Assembly (NCBI GenBank): GCA_009760855.2
Contig: WPIO01000176.1
Location: 175,001 to 185,000, forward strand
Reading direction: 5' to 3'
Source: Cristatella mucedo
Taxonomy: Eukaryota > Bryozoa > Phylactolaemata > Cristatellidae
Length of the DNA: 10,000 nt
Shown here: positions 1 through 10,000 of the stretch, in pieces
How the letters are laid out: every line of letters begins with the position of its first letter
Position numbering within the stretch: the first letter of the stretch is position 1
Made by a program: the position numbers and the translations under genes
The notes under the pieces: model-generated
The model's database searches: none
Seen by the model: only the letters and a program-made list of their open reading frames with translations
Told to the model about the DNA's origin: nothing

Positions 1-247
<247 letters not shown>

Positions 248-399
248 CCTCTTTGTCTGTCCCCGATTTTCTGCGAAACAGCTGAGGAAAAAGTGTCAGA
301 AATGCTGCAAGAGCACTTCAATTTACACGGCAGACATGCAGATGGACAGATGGAGATAGATGATAGAGATAGAGGATAGATGGAGAGAGAATGAGTGAA

Positions 400-631
<232 letters not shown>

Positions 632-1814
632 CATGAGACAGAGAAACACACGGGTATAAAGCGAGTCAGGCAGACACACGCAGAGAGTGGGAAAGTGAGA
701 AATGCTGATAGCGATAGAAAGAAACATGAAGAAAAAAGACGGACAGACACAGTAACAAAGAAAGAATGAAACAGTGTATTTATGTGTATGTATATACATA
801 CATGTATATACAACATAGAGAAATAGAGCGCGCCATAGCTAGAAAGAGTATATCGGTTGAGCGTGTGAAGAGACGCGAGAAGATGGGGCACGCTGGCTCG
901 TGAAGGCGTCGAAGATTCCTTAAATGAACAGCAAGACGTTAATCAGGTGTTTTCTCGCCCTCCATCGCGTGGCAAATCCCTAGAGCAGCGATTTACTAAA
1001 CGGTCGCGAGATTGCAGAGTGCACGTGACTTCCGGGGCAGTTTGCTCGGCGCACTACTACTGTGTACTATTGGCGTACGCGTAAGGGACCGTCATATCCG
1101 GCAGATGCGCTCCGATTGCTTGCCAAACGCACTGAAAGCGATCGCGTGACGCGTACTTAGCGTGCAGATTTTTAGGAGATTTCGCTGACGGTCGCGTCGG
1201 AGCCGCTCGCTCGCGCTCCCGCTCAGGAAACGCTCAAGCGAGCGCGGTCGCCGGCGGTCAAGACTGCTGAGCACCGATTGGCGCCACTCAGCTTTCGCCC
1301 TTCAAATTGAAGCTCCCAAATTATTCTAACTATCCAAACTTGAAATATCTAACTTGACGGTGCCTTCCCAGTGTTGGCTGGTTGGTCAGTATGAACCGCA
1401 GTTGGTTTTGCGGTCGGAACGCAAGCGTGCCGCGCGTTTAGAGTGCCGCGCTGCTAAGTCTTGCAGCGAGCGATTGTCGCTTCGCGCGAGGTTTGACGGA
1501 GCCCGTCGTTCCGGCGGAAACGGCCGAGCCGGCGGACTTGGCGACCTAGCGAGCGCGCGAGAGCGCGAGAGCGCCTGCGCGGACGAGCGGAGCGGAGCGC
1601 CGCGCCGCGCTGACGAGTGCCGCCGCGGTGAAACTGGGACGGAGGAGCAAAGCCCATGGAGTCGCACCCGAGCGGACGCGCGACGGCGGCGGCGGCCTCG
1701 TCCGCCGACCGGTCCGCCGCCGCCGCCGAGCCTCCATCCTGCCAGGCATGCGCCCGCAGTACTCCGATCAAAGTACTCGGTATCACTCATGTTCCCGCGC
1801 CTCCTGGGATTTGG

Positions 1815-1855
1815 ATGCAAATATGATCAAATTAGCGAGCCATACATTGATTGAT
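1815..1855. promoter_or_regulatory. AT-rich block with octamer and Pbx/Hox-like motifs
   Basis: A consensus POU octamer ATGCAAAT (1815-1822) is followed by a homeodomain-like AAATTAG (1829-1835) and TGATTGAT (1848-1855), a Pbx/Hox-type site. The block stands out as AT-rich within a CpG-dense intron. Motif presence alone is weak evidence of function. Confidence 0.25.
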
Positions 1856-2902
1856 TTCTTTCATACGCTGGCGCTCGTGAATGTTTGGTCGCAAAAATAA
1901 GGTATTACCGTGAGCTACCGGCTGATGATTAATATTTTAAAGGACGAGCGAGCTTTTTGTTCGCGTCTTCTTCGCCGGCGCGCGCCTGATTAGAGGGCGC
2001 GAGCGCGTGCGCAAGCGAGCGAGCGCTCGCCTGCTCCGCCCGCGCGAGTCCGATCGGCGCCCGCTCGGCCGGCCGCTCGCGCTCAGCCCAAGCGGAAATG
2101 GGCGGCGGCGCCACCTCGCGGCGGTCGGTGCACGAGCGGGCCGGAGCGAGGAGGGGGTAGGAGGAGGAGGAGGAGGCGGCGGCGCGCTCCAGCAGGAGGC
2201 AAGCTCAGCTGACTGCCTCGGCTGCGGCTGCGGCGGCCGACGATGGCTGCTGCCGCGCACGCCGACGCGCGAGGACGCCGCCGCGCCGGGCGCTCGGCGG
2301 GCGGCGGCGGCAGCAGAGGCAGCAGTTCTTTGATCGATGAGCGGCTCGCTCAGCCATTGGGCGCTGCCACCGCTGAGCAGAAGAGCGCGCTGCTCTATTT
2401 CAGGCGTAATTGGAAGGGCTCGGCTATGTATAGAGAGCGGGTTTTGGCCGGGCCGAACGACGAGTGCGGCAGACCGCCGCCGCAGCGCGCGGACCACCGG
2501 ACCGCCGCTGAAGCCGCGCGCGGGGCGTAGAGACGCCCGCGGCTGCGGCGGCGCCGGCCTCGCTCCGCCGGCGCCTCGCGTCGCCTCAGACGCAGCGGCA
2601 GCGAGCGACCGCCGCAGCCGCGGCGCTCCCCCTCACTCGGCCCTTGCTCGTCTGCACGCATCGAATGGCGGATGTTGGCACCGACTAGCGGACGCCGACG
2701 CCGACGCATCGGCGTTGCAGGCGCCCGCGCGCGTCGCCCATCCATCGGTCGGTCTGGCGACAATGGCAAGAAGCTATCTGCCGTTGCCATCTCAAGTTTT
2801 TTCCATAAGAGACAAAGCGGACGGCGCGCGCGCCGCTCCTCTCAAGCGGCCGCCGCCGGTGAGCGACGGGAGCGCACTCGCTAAGCTCTCGGAGCTGATT
2901 CG

Positions 2903-2948
2903 TCCGCCGCCGCCGCCGGGCAGCCGGCTGCCCGGCGGCGGCGGCGGA
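2903..2948. repeat. 46-base perfect palindrome
   Basis: The two 23-base halves around the centre (2925/2926, CAGCC|GGCTG) are exact reverse complements with no loop. The arms are CCG/CGG triplets plus the unique core GGGCAGCCGGCTGCCC. It is capable of forming a cruciform and lies in intron 6. Confidence 0.95.
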
Positions 2949-3294
2949 GGACAATGCGAGACATTCGTCACCCGTGCGCCAGAGCGTCGCGAACGTGATT
3001 GAGCTCGCCGGTGCGACAAAGACTGCCAGCCGGAGAAAAAAAAGTAAGACAAGACAATAACAGAGAGAGAGAGAGAGAGAACGCGCGCTCGTGCGCGCCC
3101 TGCTCGGCCGCAGCGGGCTCATTAATCTTACTTAAAGGGGAGAGCGAGAAAGAATGTCAGCCCCGGAGCGGACGAGCCGCTGCCGCACTGAGCGGCGGAT
3201 CAGCGAAGAAAAGAGAGGGAAAAAATGGACAAGACGGCAGCTGCGCGGCAGCTGGTCGCTGATCGTCGGCTAATAGAGCGGCGGCCTCTGATGA

Positions 3295-3322
3295 GCCGCC
3301 GCCGCCGGTCGGCGGCGGCGGC
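3295..3322. repeat. GCC/GGC inverted repeat
   Basis: Thirteen-base arms (3295-3307 and 3310-3322) are exact reverse complements around a two-base spacer. The right arm continues into a longer GGC run and a G tract at 3333-3344. Confidence 0.9.
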
Positions 3323-3751
3323 GGCGGCGGTGCGGGGGGGGGGGAGGAAAAGTTTCAGCGCGGAGTGGTTTGACTGGGAGGCGAAGCGCAATTGCCCGGC
3401 AATGACCGAAACGAAGGGATGATGTGTGAGCAGACGAACCGGCTGCGGTACTTGGTCAAAATGGTCAATAGAGCTGCCGACCCCGCGGCCGGACATGCTT
3501 AGCGTGACCGACGACAGCAGCGGCGCGGCGGCTTTTACCGCGCGGGCTCTCTCTCCTTCGGCCAATTCGAGCGGGCGCGAGCGAATCGGCCTAAGTCTCG
3601 GCGATTGAACCCTGACCCCGGACGGCGAAGACGATCGTCTCAGCATCTCGAAACATTGAAACGATGCACAAGGAAGGCGGGCGCGCGCGCGCTGGTGGGA
3701 GAGGCTCTGCAAGTTGCACGCACCGCTACACTGAGGTTGAAGCTAGGCGCG

Positions 3752-3797
3752 AGTCAGAAACGCCGCCACGTCGGCAAACGTGGCGGCGTTTCTGACT
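3752..3797. repeat. Perfect 20-base-pair hairpin with 6-base loop
   Basis: Arm 3752-3771 (AGTCAGAAACGCCGCCACGT) and arm 3778-3797 are exact reverse complements, with loop CGGCAA. Unlike the neighbouring palindromes, the arms are not simple repeats. It lies in intron 6, about 390 bases past exon 6. Confidence 0.97.
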
Positions 3798-3810
3798 GCA
3801 GCGTGGCGCT

Positions 3811-3842
3811 GTTGGACAGGCGGGAAGTTGGACAGGCGGAAA
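3811..3842. repeat. 16-base tandem duplication
   Basis: Two adjacent copies of GTTGGACAGGCGGGAA/GTTGGACAGGCGGAAA differ at one position and start 13 bases after the hairpin at 3752-3797. Confidence 0.9.
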
Positions 3843-4017
3843 CCAGAGGCGGCGACGCCGGGCGTTGCGGATGCGACGGCATCGCCGACTGCGGCGCTGC
3901 ACCCGCTGCGTCAACGCGAGCGCGAAGCGCAGGCCTAGAATGTCGCCTCCCTCTGGAGAGAGCGGCGGTTCGCCTCGAGCGCGCCAGCCGCTCGTGCGTC
4001 GCCGTGCTGCCTTCTTA

Positions 4018-8325
<4,308 letters not shown>

Positions 8326-8375
8326 TCTCGCAGAGCAGAAGTATGAAAATTGCTTTTCGCTCGCTCCCATAGGAC

Positions 8376-8426
8376 TGCGGAGCGGCGAGACCGCGCTCTC
8401 AATAATATAAAAGCGCGCCGACCAAT
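8376..8426 (-). promoter_or_regulatory. Possible COE core promoter
   Basis: Reading the minus strand, a TATA-like TATATTAT (8409-8402) lies about 33 bases upstream of GCAGTC, which fits the arthropod-type initiator with its A at 8376. An ATTGG (inverted CCAAT) box sits just above at 8426-8422. A start at 8376 would place the ATG at 8325 about 50 bases downstream. COE promoters are not generally known to depend on TATA, and the same DNA reads TATAAAAG on the plus strand, so orientation is uncertain. Confidence 0.3.
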
Positions 8427-9281
8427 GGGCAGAGGCCGAGCGACGCGAGACGACGCCCACGACCGCCGGCTAGATGCGAAAATTAAATTAGTTCGCGGCA
8501 ATTGCGTGGAGCGGAAATATTATCATAATCAGGAGTCTGCTCTACGCATTGTGATGCTCGCCGGCCGCGAAAAAGAGGAGACCGCTGCGGACAATGAATA
8601 ATGGACGCTGCCGGGGCGGGTCGAGCTGACAGCGGGCAGGTGTCGCGTGGCTGGCACGCGAGCGCCGGAGCGCCGCGCGGCTGCGGCGGCAGCAGCGTGG
8701 CAGCGGCGGGCGGCCCGGCGGCGCGGAGGCCGGATGGTGGAGGGGTTTGCGCGTGCCGAGCTCGGCTTCGAGCCGTCCTGGGCGCTGAGAGCCGGGGCAG
8801 GGGCGCGGCGCGGAGCGGCCCACGCGAGCAGCAGGTGGCTGGCTGCCCAAGCGGTTACCGGGGGAGGAGTGTGGCACCAAGGAGGCTCGCGAGCACCGCC
8901 GCGTCGCGACCGCCGGCGCGGCCGACGCCTGTGCGGCGCCATCGCGGCGGGCTGCTCTCATGCTCGACACCGGGCGCGCAGGCAAGCGCGTGCTGTAGCT
9001 GCCTCGAAGCGATTCGCCGCCGCGTCCGGCCCGGCCCGGACCGGACCGGTCCGGGCAATTCGGCTGCGCACCATGCCCGGGGTCGGCTGCGCGTCTTCTT
9101 CCGCAGCACAGTAAGTACCGATCTTCACCCAGGTCCGCGAGAATAACGACGGACGCTTTACCCTTTGTCTGCCGGAAAGCGATCCGGGGGTGGGGCGGTG
9201 GGGCGGGCAGGCAAACGACACCTGTCGCCCTGCCGGTGCAGGTCAGCCGGCGTCGTTTGGCTGGCCAGCAGAAAGCGGCGT

Positions 9282-9308
9282 CCGCCGCCGCCGCCGCCGC
9301 CGCCGCCG
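9282..9308. repeat. CCG triplet run
   Basis: Eight or nine CCG triplets, followed by TACCTCG, whose complement is a possible splice donor (see the speculative alternative exon). Confidence 0.9.
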
Positions 9309-9311
9309 TAC

Positions 9312-9451
9312 CTCGTCCGTTCGCTAGCGCCGTTGCATACCCGGGGCGCGCGGTCGCCGTAGAACCCGGAGAAACGCGAAAGCGAGGCTCTGCTCCCCTC
9401 CTCCCCCCCCCGGCGCGAGGCGGCCTGCTGGTTGACGGACGAGGGCGCCAT
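9312..9451 (-). CDS. Speculative alternative first coding exon of COE
   Basis: On the minus strand an ATG at 9451 opens a 46-codon frame, MAPSSVNQQAASRR through NGASERT. It ends ACG AG|GTACGG, the same phase and the same last five exon bases as exon 1. Spliced to exon 2 it would read through in frame ([15 protein letters not shown]). The donor resembles the real exon 5 donor (AG|GTACGC) and is likewise followed by CGG triplets. There is no homology to known COE N-termini, phase agreement alone has a one-in-three chance, and GC-rich DNA often stays open. Confidence 0.15.
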
Positions 9452-10000
9452 TTAAGAAGAGGGCCGGCGAGGGGTTGCTGAACCGGAGCTGCTCTGCTGC
9501 GGTGGCGGCGGACTACAGCGCGGCAGCGCACCGAGCACGGGGGTGGGAGGGGTGAGCGGCAGCGGCGGGCCGCGGGTCCACGGTTCGTCTGGACCGATCG
9601 ACGCGGAGGGACTGCCCCGCCCCCTGGAAAGGTCGTGGTGCGACCCTTTTGCAGGGCTTACCCGGCAGCGCCCTGCGAAGGTCGTCGCAGCCAAAGCGGC
9701 CAAAGCGTGGCTCTCTTGGCCGCAGATGCCGCCGCGGCTGCGGCCTCGAGCCTCGGCCTCCGCTGACATTGACGTCGTCCGTTTCTTGCCAGGCGCTAGG
9801 CTTCCTGTCTCTTTCTAGCGACGGATGACGGGATTCGGGGCAGCCGGTCGCCCCAGTACCCTCGCGACGGCGCGCTGGCGCGATGCACTAGACGCCTCAG
9901 CGCCAGAGCGTGTCGCGCGGGCGACTGCACTCCATCCCCCTGCACTCCCTCCCCCTGCAGGCCTCATCGGTCTGGGCATCGGTCGGCTTGACTTGGATGC

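Larger units (their letters stand above)
8326..9999. other. 5' flank of COE, CpG-rich, no confident gene
   Basis: This GC-rich, CpG-dense block upstream of exon 1 resembles a CpG-island-type regulatory region. It has an AT-rich patch at 8473-8535 containing homeodomain-like AATTAAATTAG, an inverted repeat with 9-base arms (9034-9042 and 9048-9056), a CCG run (9282-9308) and CG-rich unique sequence to the end. Long open frames exist on both strands but read as arginine/alanine-rich translations with no recognised domain. Confidence 0.55.

Noticed and set aside
3752-3797. MicroRNA precursor
   Set aside because: The 46-base perfect stem-loop is shorter than usual precursors and lacks their typical bulges and flanking stem.
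9105-9118. Plus-strand splice donor ACA|GTAAGTA
   Set aside because: The motif is good, but no supporting coding sequence or partner acceptor could be recognised on the plus strand.
8542-9531. 329-residue minus-strand frame in the 5' flank
   Set aside because: Its composition is arginine, alanine and proline driven by CpG-rich DNA, overlapping open frames exist on both strands, and no family resemblance was seen.

Overview
The window is animal (metazoan) nuclear DNA. It is rich in unmethylated-looking CpG and packed with microsatellites, GC-rich triplet repeats and two copies of a tRNA-derived SINE. There are no bacterial-style operons, and most long open frames are low-complexity or antisense artefacts. 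One real gene stands out: the 5' half of a COE/EBF transcription factor gene (Collier/knot, Olf-1, EBF, UNC-3 family) on the minus strand. Several residues, for example the LLYANG and LIDSV segments, resemble protostome COE proteins more than vertebrate EBF1. Other positions are divergent, so I place it as a bilaterian, probably a protostome invertebrate, and do not name a phylum.

Six coding exons were reconstructed by eye, all with AG acceptors, GT donors and matching phases: exon 1 8165-8325, exon 2 7335-7488, exon 3 5901-5964, exon 4 5687-5742, exon 5 5380-5453 and exon 6 4190-4258. Joined, they give about 192 residues. These cover the variable N-terminus, most of the COE DNA-binding domain and the complete zinc knuckle (H165, C169, C172, C178). 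The next exon, which should begin at the RFFLKFF region, is not present between 1 and 4189. Intron 6 is therefore longer than 4.1 kb, and the IPT/TIG and HLH parts lie outside the window.

Layout from right to left, in the direction of transcription: 5' flank with a possible core promoter near 8376-8426 and a speculative alternative first exon (9312-9451); exon 1 with an 11-glycine run; intron 1 with a 14-unit GC-rich minisatellite almost touching the exon 2 acceptor; intron 2 with CT and TA microsatellites, a SINE and a four-unit array of nuclear-receptor-like half sites; the compact exon 3-4-5 cluster; intron 5 with a second SINE; exon 6; and a long intron 6. That intron holds two perfect palindromes or hairpins, an AT-rich block with POU and Pbx/Hox-like sites, and a large CT/AG inverted repeat.

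The most notable observations are the intact COE gene in unusually repeat-dense surroundings, the GC-rich triplet tracts beside most of its splice sites, the DR4 array, the long palindromes, and a possible second first exon ending in the same phase. No wholly new system was recognised.
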